In this document: positions 8,070 through 16,517 of the stretch, one piece after another
Numbering within the stretch: the first letter of the stretch is position 1
Layout of the letters: each line of letters opens with the position of its first letter
NCBI GenBank assembly: GCA_031400455.1
Contig: JANNPX010000028.1
Span: forward strand, 45,368-109,367
Length of the DNA stretch: 64,000 nucleotides
Origin: JANXYW01 sp031400455
GTDB taxonomy: Bacteria; Chloroflexota; Dehalococcoidia; DSTF01; JACRBR01
Direction of reading: 5' to 3'
Notes under the pieces: model-generated
What the model was told of the DNA's origin: nothing
Seen by the model: the letters and a program-made list of their open reading frames with translations, nothing else
Database searches by the model: none
Made by a program: the position numbers and the translations under genes

Positions 8070-9539
8070 TCACGGCCACCAGAGCGAGCGGGCCTGGGCG
8101 CGCAGGTCTTCGCGGTGGTCGGGGTGCGCGACGGCGATGAGTTCCTCGGCGCGCTGGCGGTGGTTCTTGCCCCAGAGGCGCGCAACGCCGTACTCGGTGA
8201 TCACGGCATCGGCAAAGAAGCGAGGTATCGTCACGAAGGACCCGGGTTCCATCTGTGCGACGATGCGGGAGACTGCGCCGCCCATCGCCGTCGATGGCAG
8301 GAGCGTTATCGCGCGGCCGCGCGGTGAGTTCGCGCCGGCGAGGTGCATCTCGGGTTGTCCGCCCGTGCCGTTGATCATCCGCCCACCGAATACGGTCTCG
8401 GAGTTGATCTGACCGAGCAGGTCGACGGTGATTGCGTTGTTGATCGCGACGAAGCGATCGAACTTCACGAGCGTACGCGGGTGCAGGACGTACTCCGGGT
8501 CGTACAGCTCGAAGTGCGGGTTGTCATCGATGATGCCGAGATCCGTGGGATCGCAGCCGGTCCACGCGGCCGCCACCGACCGACCGGTGTGGATCTCCTT
8601 CTGCGAGCCGTCGACGATGCCATCGCGCCACATCTTCGCCAGTCCCGGCCAACCAAGCTCGGTATGAATCCCGAGGTGCTTCCGCTCGGCGAAGGCGCCT
8701 AGCCGCACCATGCCGCGCGACGGTTCGCCGACGCCGATCTGTACGGTATCGCCGTCCTGGATCAGCCCGCTCAAGTGGCGCGCGATCGGTTCGGCCTCCG
8801 GTGGCATCTCGCCGATGCCGAGCAGGTTGCGAACGTCCATCGGCGCGAGCGCAGGGATGATCGCGCGCACGGAGCTTAGGACCTGCAGCGAAGGCAGCTC
8901 ATCGCCGAGTTGCATCCAGCCGACGCGCCGCGATTCGTTTTCGATCGTAGCGACGATCTCGTCGAAGACAGCGCGCTCGAGCGGCGGCGGTGTGAACTCG
9001 ACGAACTGGTGAATCTCCGAGACGTGGATGTAGACATCGCCGTGCACCTGCGTCAGCGACTCGTCGACCTGCGCGATCACCATCGGGCAGCGGCGCGCGT
9101 ATGAACGCTGCACCCAGTTGTGGACACCGAAATGGCAGTACCCGGCGCGGTTCGGCTTCGAGACGGTGCAAATGAGGACATCCGGCACGTGCACGTCGGT
9201 GTGACGGCCATCGTCGTACGCCTTCATGCCGAGCGAGAAGAGGTTGGGCAGGTAGGTGCCGCGACGCTCGTCCATGACGAAGCGCGCGAAGTCGCCGATG
9301 TACAGCTCGAACTCAACCTTAAAGGTCGATTCGTCCGGCATCCGTAGCCAGCCGGGGTCGGCCGCCGGGGCGAGCAGCCGCACCGTCACGTCCTTCAGCT
9401 CGTCGCGCCGAGCCGCGAGCGCGAGAGCGAGCGTGGCGGGCGGGAAGATCGGGATCATGACCGTATCGCCGGACCGCACGACCTTCATCGCCTCGGCCGG
9501 CGTGGTCAGACGCTGCTTGTAGATCTCCTGCCAGTCCAT
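8070..9539 (-). CDS. Acetyl-CoA hydrolase/CoA-transferase family protein
   Basis: A 489-residue member of the acetyl-CoA hydrolase/4-hydroxybutyrate CoA-transferase family, which moves CoA between acyl-CoA and a carboxylate through a glutamyl-CoA intermediate. It has the N-terminal DWQEIYKQRLTTPAEAM opening, the central IQDGDTVQIGVGEPSRG loop and the conserved C-terminal GGQPEMHLAGANSPRGRAI and ITEYGVARLWGKNHRQRAEELI blocks of the CoA-binding domain. The ATG at 9539 follows GGCGGAGG. The substrate pair cannot be read from sequence. Confidence 0.85.
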   Translation of the reverse strand: MDWQEIYKQRLTTPAEAMKVVRSGDTVMIPIFPPATLALALAARRDELKDVTVRLLAPAADPGWLRMPDESTFKVEFELYIGDFARFVMDERRGTYLPNLFSLGMKAYDDGRHTDVHVPDVLICTVSKPNRAGYCHFGVHNWVQRSYARRCPMVIAQVDESLTQVHGDVYIHVSEIHQFVEFTPPPLERAVFDEIVATIENESRRVGWMQLGDELPSLQVLSSVRAIIPALAPMDVRNLLGIGEMPPEAEPIARHLSGLIQDGDTVQIGVGEPSRGMVRLGAFAERKHLGIHTELGWPGLAKMWRDGIVDGSQKEIHTGRSVAAAWTGCDPTDLGIIDDNPHFELYDPEYVLHPRTLVKFDRFVAINNAITVDLLGQINSETVFGGRMINGTGGQPEMHLAGANSPRGRAITLLPSTAMGGAVSRIVAQMEPGSFVTIPRFFADAVITEYGVARLWGKNHRQRAEELIAVAHPDHREDLRAQARSLWWP

Positions 9540-9672
9540 GCACCCTCCGCCGTAAACATCAGACCTACCCGGCTGCCCCACGGGCGATTATCTGCCACCG
9601 GGAGCGCAAGGCAAAGCCCACCGAAAACAGCCCTCGGCGCCGGGCTCAAGCGGGTCGATCGATGCTCGGTGC

Positions 9673-10284
9673 CTACGCCGTCACGCCTAGCGTCGCAAGC
9701 TGTTCCTGAAGGTGATGCTCATTCACGAGAAAGTGGATGGCGTGCATACCTGACTCGCGCGCCGCATCCACGTTACGCGGGAGATCGTCGATGAAGACGC
9801 ATTCCTCCGGCGGCAGGCCGATTCGCTGAGCTGACAGCGCGTAGATGCGGGGATCCGGTTTGGCCATGCCAACGTCGGCGGAAACGACGATGTCGTCGAA
9901 CAGGTGGTGGATGCCATGGGCGTCACGCAACGTCCTGACTAGCGTGTTGTCGGCGTTGCTCAGCACGGCCGTCTTGTAAGTGCCGCGTAGGCGCCGGATC
10001 AGATCGATGTTCGGCGCGATGAGGTGCTGGCGCTCGCGCCAGTGCTGGTGGAGCCGCGGCAACTCGCGTCCTGCGGCGGCTTCGAGTGCGAGATGCGACT
10101 CATCGAGCCATGCCTGACGGTCGCCGACGCCGATCTCCAGCTTCTGCCAGGTCTCGGAGCCGTAGAGCGTCTCGACGATCGTCCGCTCACGAAGGCCGTG
10201 CTCCTGCTCCAGCGTCCGCGCGAGGTCCCAGCGCATGTCCCACAGGACGCCCCCGTAGTCGAAGATCAGGCCGCGAATCGTCAT
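9673..10284 (-). CDS. HAD-superfamily hydrolase
   Basis: A 203-residue haloacid dehalogenase-type phosphatase. Motif I is FDYGGVLWD at residues 7-15: the nucleophile Asp is present, but the usual second Asp (+2) is replaced by Gly, as in YihX/HAD-IA subgroup proteins with DxGGVL. Motif II (LSNAD), motif III Lys (MAKPDPRIYA) and motif IV (FIDDLPRNVDAAR) are all present. The helical cap between motifs I and II is subtype IA. Start ATG has CGAGGAG upstream. It begins 41 bp after nadE and may be co-transcribed; a nucleotide or cofactor phosphate substrate is possible. Confidence 0.85.
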   Translation of the reverse strand: MTIRGLIFDYGGVLWDMRWDLARTLEQEHGLRERTIVETLYGSETWQKLEIGVGDRQAWLDESHLALEAAAGRELPRLHQHWRERQHLIAPNIDLIRRLRGTYKTAVLSNADNTLVRTLRDAHGIHHLFDDIVVSADVGMAKPDPRIYALSAQRIGLPPEECVFIDDLPRNVDAARESGMHAIHFLVNEHHLQEQLATLGVTA

Positions 10285-10325
10285 TCGTATCTCCTCGATG
10301 TGGTTCGCACGAATCGGCGTCGCTG

Positions 10326-12044
10326 CTATCGCGGCCGGTAGCGGTTCGCGATGGGCAGCCGACGGTCGCGCCCGAACGCGCGCGGTGTGATCTTCACGCC
10401 AGGAGGGCCCTGGCGCCGCTTGTACTCGTTGCGGTCGACCATTTGTACGACGCGCTGGACGAACTCGGCGTCGAAGCCCATCGCCACGATCTCGCCGATG
10501 GTTCGATCGTCTTCGACGTACGCCTGGAGGATCGGGTCGAGGACTTCGTACGGCGGCAGCGAATCCGTGTCGAGCTGATCCGGGCGGAGCTCTGCGCTGG
10601 GCGGCTTGTCGATGACGGCTTGCGGGATGATCTCGCTCCCGGCGATGCGATTGCGGTAGCGCGCGAGGTCGTACACGAGCGTCTTGAAGACGTCCTTGAT
10701 GACGGCGAACCCGCCGGCCATATCGCCGTATAGCGTCGAATATCCCGTAGCGATCTCGCTCTTGTTGCCGGTGGTGAGCGCCATCCACCCGAATTTGTTG
10801 GACAACGACATGAGCACGTTGCCGCGGATGCGTGCCTGCAGATTCTCCTCGGCCGTGCCGAATTGCGTATCGCCGAACGCTTCGGAGAGCATTTCGAGGG
10901 ATGACGCGAATGTGCTCTCAATCGGGATGGTGAGCATTCGGATGCCGAGCCGTTCGGCAAGCGCTTGCGCATCGGTCTTGCTCCCCTCCGACGAGAACCG
11001 GGATGGCATCGATACACCGATGACGTGCTCGGCGCCCAGCGCGTCGACGGCTATCGCGGCCACGAGCGAGGAGTCGATGCCACCGGAGAGTGCGATCACG
11101 ACGGAGCTGAATCCGGTCTTGCCGATGTAGTCACGCACGCCGAGAACAAGCGCGTCCCAAACCTCAGCATCGGAATCGAGCAATGGCGGCATCTGCGCCG
11201 AAATCTCGGGCTTCGCCGCAGGTAGGGGTGCCGCAGAAATCATGGTCTTGGGCCCCGGCCGCCCGCTCGCCGGTCGTTCGCTGGACGAGCGCACCGCGCG
11301 GACGCCGTCATCGACATGAAGGTCGTAGACGACGAGGTCTTCGCGAAACTGCGCGCCCCGTGCGACCAGCACACCACGGGCGTCGTAGATCAGGCTGTGC
11401 CCATCAAATACGAGTTCATCCTGCCCGCCGACCGTGTTTACGTAGCAGATCGCGACTGCGTTCTCACTGGCGCGCGTCGAGATCATCGATTCGCGATCAG
11501 TGCCTTTGGCGCGGTGATACGGCGAGGCGTTGATGTTGATGATCACGTCCGCACCGGCGAGCGCCTGGTCGCGCGTGGGGCCGTCGGCGTACCAGATGTC
11601 CTCGCAAATGTTCACGCCGATATCGACGCCGGCGATGACGTATACCGGCACGTCGGTGCCGGGCTGAAAGTAGCGCACCTCGTCGAAGACGCCGTAGTTG
11701 GGCAGGAGCCGCTTGTAGTACCGCGCGGCGATTCGGCCATCCGATAGCACGGCCGCGGCGTTGTAGATCGCGCCGTCCACCATGTCGACGAAGCCGACGA
11801 TCGCGACGAGCCCCGTCGTTGCCTTTGCGATTGAGTCCAGCGCTGAAAGGTTGTCCTCGACAAACGACGGGCGCAGGAGCAGGTCTTCGGGCGGATAGCC
11901 GGTCACCGCCAGTTCGGGGAAGGCGACCACATCCACGCCGAGGCCTCGGGCGCGGGCGGTCCACTCAACGATCTTCGCGGCATTGCCGGTCAGGTCGCCG
12001 ACCGTCATGTCGATTTGTGCCAGGCCGACTCGTAGCCGCCGCAT
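10326..12044 (-). CDS. nadE: Glutamine-dependent NAD(+) synthetase
   Basis: Last step of NAD synthesis: amidation of nicotinate adenine dinucleotide with ATP, the ammonia coming from glutamine. The 572 residues contain an N-terminal nitrilase-type glutaminase domain (about 1-260; catalytic Glu in AFPELAVTGYPPEDLL, Lys in YYKRLLPNYGVFDE, Cys in GVNICEDIWY) and a C-terminal synthetase domain with the PP-loop SGGIDSS and the conserved TTGNKSEIATGYSTLYGDM segment. The ATG at 12044 follows GGAGCGGCGAG. A perfect-arm palindrome 38 bp upstream may be an operator. Confidence 0.95.
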   Translation of the reverse strand: MRRLRVGLAQIDMTVGDLTGNAAKIVEWTARARGLGVDVVAFPELAVTGYPPEDLLLRPSFVEDNLSALDSIAKATTGLVAIVGFVDMVDGAIYNAAAVLSDGRIAARYYKRLLPNYGVFDEVRYFQPGTDVPVYVIAGVDIGVNICEDIWYADGPTRDQALAGADVIININASPYHRAKGTDRESMISTRASENAVAICYVNTVGGQDELVFDGHSLIYDARGVLVARGAQFREDLVVYDLHVDDGVRAVRSSSERPASGRPGPKTMISAAPLPAAKPEISAQMPPLLDSDAEVWDALVLGVRDYIGKTGFSSVVIALSGGIDSSLVAAIAVDALGAEHVIGVSMPSRFSSEGSKTDAQALAERLGIRMLTIPIESTFASSLEMLSEAFGDTQFGTAEENLQARIRGNVLMSLSNKFGWMALTTGNKSEIATGYSTLYGDMAGGFAVIKDVFKTLVYDLARYRNRIAGSEIIPQAVIDKPPSAELRPDQLDTDSLPPYEVLDPILQAYVEDDRTIGEIVAMGFDAEFVQRVVQMVDRNEYKRRQGPPGVKITPRAFGRDRRLPIANRYRPR

Positions 12045-12081
12045 CTCGCCGCTCCCAGACCGGCACACGCTGGCCGGGTAC

Positions 12082-12102
12082 TTAGTGTTACTAGTACACT
12101 AA
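12082..12102. promoter_or_regulatory. Palindromic operator candidate upstream of nadE
   Basis: TTAGTGT and ACACTAA form perfect 7-bp arms around a 7-bp centre (TACTAGT). It sits 38 bp before the nadE start and about 135 bp before the divergent HTH-AAA+ gene. The size and symmetry suit a dimeric repressor; regulation by an NAD-responsive factor is a guess from position only. Confidence 0.5.
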
Positions 12103-12236
12103 CTCGCAGCCCCGCCCTCGATCAATCGAAAAATGCCGGCGAGGCCAGATACGCCGGGCGCTACCGCCGCGTTATGTGATAGAACGCTGCGCCGCTACCC
12201 CGCGGTGGCAGCCCGCCGTAACGAGGAGGCGCCGCG

Positions 12237-13559
12237 TTGACATCTGGATCATTCGTCCCATCGGCCACAGACGCCACGACACCTACATTCGGTGAACCGC
12301 TGACCGTCGTCGCACTTGGCGTCGACCGCGGGCTCCTGCTCGACATCGCGCTGAAGACGCTCTTCTACGAGGGCCGGATGACCCGAATGGACATGGCCGA
12401 GTCGATGAAGATCTCGAACTCAGCCGTCCAAGAGTTGCTGCAATTGCTTACGCAGGACGGCCTGACCCACGTGCTGGGCAGCGAAGGCAGCGGTAACTCG
12501 AACTACACCTACACCCTGACGCAAAAGGGCATCGACCGCGCTGATTCCGCACTTGGCCGGAGCGGCTACGTCGGACCGGCGCCCGTCCCGCTTGCTGACT
12601 ACATCGCGCGGGTCCGCGCGCAGAGCGCCGACGTGTCGCTCAGCCGCCTCCAAGTGGAGCGCGCGCTTGCGCCCCTGGTGCTACCGAAGGAAGAGATCGC
12701 TCGCATCGGGCGCGCCGCCTCGTCGCGTAAGTCCATGCTGCTGTACGGACCTTCGGGTAATGGAAAGACGACGGCCGTCCGCGCGATCGGCGATGCACTT
12801 GGTGGCGAGATGTACATCCCGTACGCGATCGAGATGGTCGGACAGATCGTCCACCTCTACGATCCGTCGAAGCACGAGCTGCTGCCCGACGCATCCGCAG
12901 ACCATCTCTCTGCCGGGCTTCCGCGGCGCGTTGACCGGCGCTGGGTGCGCATCCGCAGACCCGCGATCTGGGCTGGCGGAGAATTGACGCGGGACAGCCT
13001 GGAGTTGATGTACGACGAGAACACGAAAGTCTACGAAGCGCCCCTGCAATTGAAGGCGAACGGCGGCACGCTGATCATCGACGACTTCGGACGCCAGCAA
13101 ATTCCGGCGGTCGCGCTCCTAAACCGCTGGATCGGCGCGCTGGAGGGTGGGCGTGACCATCTGACGCTGCACACCGGTCAGACAATAGAAGTGCCGTTCG
13201 ATGTACTCGTGCTCTTCTCGACGAACCTCTCGCCGCACGACCTGGCCGACGATGCCTTTCTCCGCCGCATTCGCTACAAGGTCAAGCTGGACAATCCGAC
13301 GAGCGACGAGTTTGACGCGATCTTCCAGCGAGAGTGCGAGCGAGCCGGAGTCGACTACAGCCATTCGGCGATCACCCACCTGCTCCAACACTGGTACGCA
13401 CCGCACGACCGGGAACTCCGCGGCTGCCATCCGCGCGATATCGTCGAAGCGGTCGTCGACGCGGCGGCATACGACGGCGCATCGGCCAAGCTCACGCCAG
13501 CAACGATCGACGAAGCCTGCGCGACATACTTCCTGGAGCCGACGAACGCGCCCGACTGA
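12237..13559 (+). CDS. AAA+ ATPase with N-terminal winged-helix domain
   Basis: A 440-residue protein of unknown role. Residues about 25-100 look like a winged helix (MTRMDMAESMKISNSAVQEL, then a wing ending in TYTLTQKGID). The AAA+ core has Walker A GPSGNGKTT at about 171-179, Walker B TLIIDDFG near 279-285 with DD in place of the usual DE, sensor 1 asparagine in VLFSTNLSP, and RRIRYKV as likely arginine-finger/sensor region. The C-terminal lid contains GCHPRDIVEAVVDAA. The start is TTG with ACGAGGAGG upstream. A gene of this layout could act as a DNA-linked switch or chaperone-type remodeller; nothing nearby fixes its partner. Confidence 0.7.
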   Translation: MTSGSFVPSATDATTPTFGEPLTVVALGVDRGLLLDIALKTLFYEGRMTRMDMAESMKISNSAVQELLQLLTQDGLTHVLGSEGSGNSNYTYTLTQKGIDRADSALGRSGYVGPAPVPLADYIARVRAQSADVSLSRLQVERALAPLVLPKEEIARIGRAASSRKSMLLYGPSGNGKTTAVRAIGDALGGEMYIPYAIEMVGQIVHLYDPSKHELLPDASADHLSAGLPRRVDRRWVRIRRPAIWAGGELTRDSLELMYDENTKVYEAPLQLKANGGTLIIDDFGRQQIPAVALLNRWIGALEGGRDHLTLHTGQTIEVPFDVLVLFSTNLSPHDLADDAFLRRIRYKVKLDNPTSDEFDAIFQRECERAGVDYSHSAITHLLQHWYAPHDRELRGCHPRDIVEAVVDAAAYDGASAKLTPATIDEACATYFLEPTNAPD

Positions 13560-13641
13560 CCGCTCGCGGTGATTCTGCCCGTGCGTTCCGCACGGGATGG
13601 GCGCTTGCTATCCTGCTCGTGGGCCATTCACCCGCACGAAT

Positions 13642-14628
13642 GTGAGCGCTGCCAGCACCGTGACTCCAGTTCCCTCCTCCAATGCGACGGCGGCCGCCGT
13701 TGACGTGCGTGATGTCGCCTATGCCTACGGCGACCGACAGGCGCTCGATGAGCTCTCGCTGTCGGTGCCCGCAGGCGCGATCTTTGGCCTGCTAGGGCCA
13801 AACGGCTGCGGCAAGAGCACGCTGCTCTCCCTGCTCATCGGGCGGCGTGTAGCCGGCGCCGGCGAGATTCGAATGCTTGGCGACGTGCTGACGCCGCGGC
13901 GGCGCGAGCGTATCGGCATCGTGTTTCAGGAACCATCGCTCGACCCGACGATGACCGTGCACGAGACGATGCGCCTGCAGGGACGGATGTTCGGCGTCGG
14001 GCGAGCAGCAACGGCCGAGCGTACGGCCCGGCTCCTCGAACGCGTCGGTCTCAGCGACCGGGCGACTTCGATGACATCGACTCTCTCGGGCGGCATGAAG
14101 CGGCGCCTTGAGTTGGCGCGCGCTCTGTTGCCGGAGCCGGAGCTCTTACTGCTCGACGAACCCACGCTGGCGCTCGATCCCGAATCGCGCCAGAACCTCT
14201 GGGAGCACCTGATCGAAGCCAACGCCGCGGGCACCACGCTGCTGCTGGCAACGAACGACGTCCACGAGGCGGAGCGCTACTGCCAGACCGTCGCGCTGAT
14301 GGATCAAGGCCGCGTGGTGGCGCAGGGCACGCCGGCGGAGTTGAAGCGCGGCCTTCGTCGCGATGCCGTCCGCGTCGAGTGGAAGGACGATCCGGCGTCC
14401 GACGCGGCTACGTTGCGGGCGTGGCCCGGCGTGGGTGAGGTCAGGCTGGCGGGCCACTCGACGCACGTCACGGTCGATGCTGCCAGTCCGTTCCTAACAC
14501 GGCTCTTTTCGGACGCGGGGGACCGCGTCCACGGCGTCACCATCGAGCAGTCCACGCTGGAGGATGTTTACTTTCAGCTCGTCGGCAAGCCGATCTCCGC
14601 AGCGACGGCCGACGGGGAGGGTGCGTGA
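13642..14628 (+). CDS. ABC transporter ATP-binding protein (ABC-2 exporter)
   Basis: Nucleotide-binding subunit of an ABC-2 exporter. Walker A GPNGCGKST, Q-loop VFQEPSLDP, signature LSGGMKRRLELARALL, Walker B LLLLDEPTLALDP and the switch region are all intact; a C-terminal extension of about 90 residues (DAVRVEWKDDP... to VYFQLVGKP) matches the NodI/CcmA/DrrA-type tail. GTG at 13642 is preferred; the frame is open from an ATG at 13597 that would add 15 unlikely residues. The stop overlaps the permease GTG by four bases, so the two are translationally coupled. Confidence 0.88.
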   Translation: MSAASTVTPVPSSNATAAAVDVRDVAYAYGDRQALDELSLSVPAGAIFGLLGPNGCGKSTLLSLLIGRRVAGAGEIRMLGDVLTPRRRERIGIVFQEPSLDPTMTVHETMRLQGRMFGVGRAATAERTARLLERVGLSDRATSMTSTLSGGMKRRLELARALLPEPELLLLDEPTLALDPESRQNLWEHLIEANAAGTTLLLATNDVHEAERYCQTVALMDQGRVVAQGTPAELKRGLRRDAVRVEWKDDPASDAATLRAWPGVGEVRLAGHSTHVTVDAASPFLTRLFSDAGDRVHGVTIEQSTLEDVYFQLVGKPISAATADGEGA

Positions 14629-15410
14629 TTCGCACGGTCGATGCTGTGGCGGCGTTGCTCGTCCGAGACCTTCGCGGATTCTTCCGATCGCGTTCACAGC
14701 TGTACTCGTCTGTGTTCTTCCCGCTGATGCTGCTCGCCATCCTCGGGACGGGCGTCAGCGAAGGTCTGGATCCCCGGAACATCGACGACTACACGACGTT
14801 TCTCACGCCCGGGATGATCGCCATGACGGCGCTCTTCTCGTCGACGTTCTCGAGCGCGACGTACTACCAAGACCGCGATTCGGGCATCCTGCGCGTGCTG
14901 TTCGCGTCGCCGCATTCGCAGCGCGTGATCCTGCTGGGCAAGACGCTCAGCTCAGTCGTGATCGGCGTCGGGCAGGCGCTGATCGTGCTGGGAGTTGCGG
15001 CGGCGGTGCCGGCCATCAACTTCCACTGGCAGTACGGCGTGCCTCAGAGCATCGCGCTGACGGTGCTGGCCGTGGTGCTGTTGAATCTTTTCCTATCGGG
15101 GCTGGGCCAGATGCTCGCGTCGCGTATCCGGTCGATGCAGGGATTTCACCTGGTGATGAACCTGGTGCTGTTCCCATTCCTCTTCTTCTCGGGGGCGTTC
15201 TTTCCGCTCGATCAGCTGCCGTTCTGGCTAAAGATCCTCGGCCGCATCAACCCTCTGTCATACGGGGTCGATCTGATGCAGGTATCGCTCTACGCGCGCG
15301 ATGGCTCGGAAGGGTACTTCGGCGTCCCGCTCGATCTCGCGGTGCTGGCTGTGCTTGCCGCAGCGGTCTTCTATCTCGGCACCAGCCGCCGCGCGGGTAT
15401 CGAGCAATGA
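14625..15410 (+). CDS. ABC-2 type transporter permease
   Basis: Membrane subunit partnering the preceding ATPase. The 261 residues carry six predicted membrane helices (for example residues 25-45, 60-85, 105-135, 140-170, 175-200 and 230-250) and the ABC-2 signature region around SRIRSMQGFHLVMNLVLFPFLFFSGAFFP, as in NodJ/DrrB/CcmB-like exporters. It starts with GTG inside the stop of the ATPase and ends in an ATGA overlap with the lipoprotein gene, so all three are one translational unit. The substrate is not evident; a cofactor or lipid in the envelope is more likely than a drug given the downstream genes. Confidence 0.85.
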   Translation: MIRTVDAVAALLVRDLRGFFRSRSQLYSSVFFPLMLLAILGTGVSEGLDPRNIDDYTTFLTPGMIAMTALFSSTFSSATYYQDRDSGILRVLFASPHSQRVILLGKTLSSVVIGVGQALIVLGVAAAVPAINFHWQYGVPQSIALTVLAVVLLNLFLSGLGQMLASRIRSMQGFHLVMNLVLFPFLFFSGAFFPLDQLPFWLKILGRINPLSYGVDLMQVSLYARDGSEGYFGVPLDLAVLAVLAAAVFYLGTSRRAGIEQ

Positions 15411-16387
15411 TCGCCCGGCTCGCCGTCCTCTGCGGCATCCTGATATGGACGGCGACCGCCGCGATGTTCGCATCGGGCTGTACTTCTGACGACACCCCGG
15501 ACTTCCCGAAGGTGGTGTCGCTGGGCAGTGGCGACATCTTTCCGACCATCCTCAACAGCGGCCTAGGCGTCGGACAGAACCGCGTATCGATGAGCATCAC
15601 GGACCGCGACGACAACAAAGTGCTCGATGCGGCTGTGCAGCTCCGTTACTACAACCTGAACGGGGCGCACCCTGCGTTCCGCACCGCTACGGCTGCGCGG
15701 TTCATCCCGGTTGAACTGGCGTACATCGATGAGCAGTCGAACCGCGAGCGCTCCCCGGCCGGAAACGACGGCGCGTACGTCTCGTACGCGGAGTTCGACG
15801 CGCCGGGCGACTGGGGCGTCGAGATCACGATCACTCGCGACGGCAAGAAGCTGAAGCCGGTGCCGTTCCGGTTCAACGTGCTCGATCATTCGACTGAGCC
15901 GGCAATCGGGGATGCCGCTCCGGCGAGCGTGCAGCAGACGCTCGAGACGGCAGCCAGCATCGAAGACATCGACTCGTCGTACCCGCCGCGGCCGGGCATG
16001 CACGATATGACAGTCGCCGCTGCTCTCGCGACGGGCAAGCCTATCGTCGTCGCATTCGCCACGCCCGCGTTCTGCCGCAGCCGCCTGTGCGCGCCTGTAA
16101 TGGATACGGTCATGGATCCGGTGGCGGCGAAGTACTCAGGCCAGGTGCTGTTCATCCACATCGAGCCGTACGTACTCCGGGACGTGCGCGAAGACAACAT
16201 CCAGAACGCCGTCCCGGCTGTCCTAGAGTGGCGCCTGACGACTGAGCCCTGGGTGTTCGTGGTCGACCGGCAGGGGCGGATCGCCGGGAAGTTCGAGGGC
16301 ATCGTGGCGCCGGACGAAGTCGAGAGCATCCTCGCGCTGACGCTGGAAACAGCGCCGGCAGCCGTGACGCCGGCGCCTAGGCGGTAG
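15407..16387 (+). CDS. Thioredoxin-fold lipoprotein
   Basis: A 326-residue exported protein. Residues 1-26 are a lipoprotein signal with a lipobox ending at ASGC, then a beta-rich domain (about 50-165) reminiscent of FixH/YtkA-like or copper-handling sandwiches, then a thioredoxin-like domain from about 200 (GKPIVVAFATPAFCRSRLCAPVMD). The cysteine pair is C-x4-C rather than the CxxC of TlpA or CxxxC of SCO1, and the family tail EPWVFVVDRQGRIAGKFEG is present. ATGA coupling to the permease gene argues for one complex or pathway. It may receive copper or reduce disulfides for the oxidase next door; that is inference. Confidence 0.75.
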   Translation: MIARLAVLCGILIWTATAAMFASGCTSDDTPDFPKVVSLGSGDIFPTILNSGLGVGQNRVSMSITDRDDNKVLDAAVQLRYYNLNGAHPAFRTATAARFIPVELAYIDEQSNRERSPAGNDGAYVSYAEFDAPGDWGVEITITRDGKKLKPVPFRFNVLDHSTEPAIGDAAPASVQQTLETAASIEDIDSSYPPRPGMHDMTVAAALATGKPIVVAFATPAFCRSRLCAPVMDTVMDPVAAKYSGQVLFIHIEPYVLRDVREDNIQNAVPAVLEWRLTTEPWVFVVDRQGRIAGKFEGIVAPDEVESILALTLETAPAAVTPAPRR

Positions 16388-16517
16388 CTTCGAGGACGGC
16401 CGATCGACCCTAGTGCTAACCGGGCGGGATCGCTAACATATGCTGGGTTCGGCCCAAGCCGCGAGAGGGGCGCCGCCAGACGCGCGAGCCCGGTTCAAGT
16501 CAAGTGTGCAGGTGAGC

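Noticed and set aside
10285..10788. Upstream extension of the HAD gene
   Set aside because: It overlaps nadE in another frame; the HAD motif I begins directly after the ATG at 10284.
14564..15406. Upstream in-frame extension of the thioredoxin-fold lipoprotein (total 607 codons)
   Set aside because: It would run in another frame through the ABC-2 permease, and the lipoprotein signal starts at the ATG at 15407.
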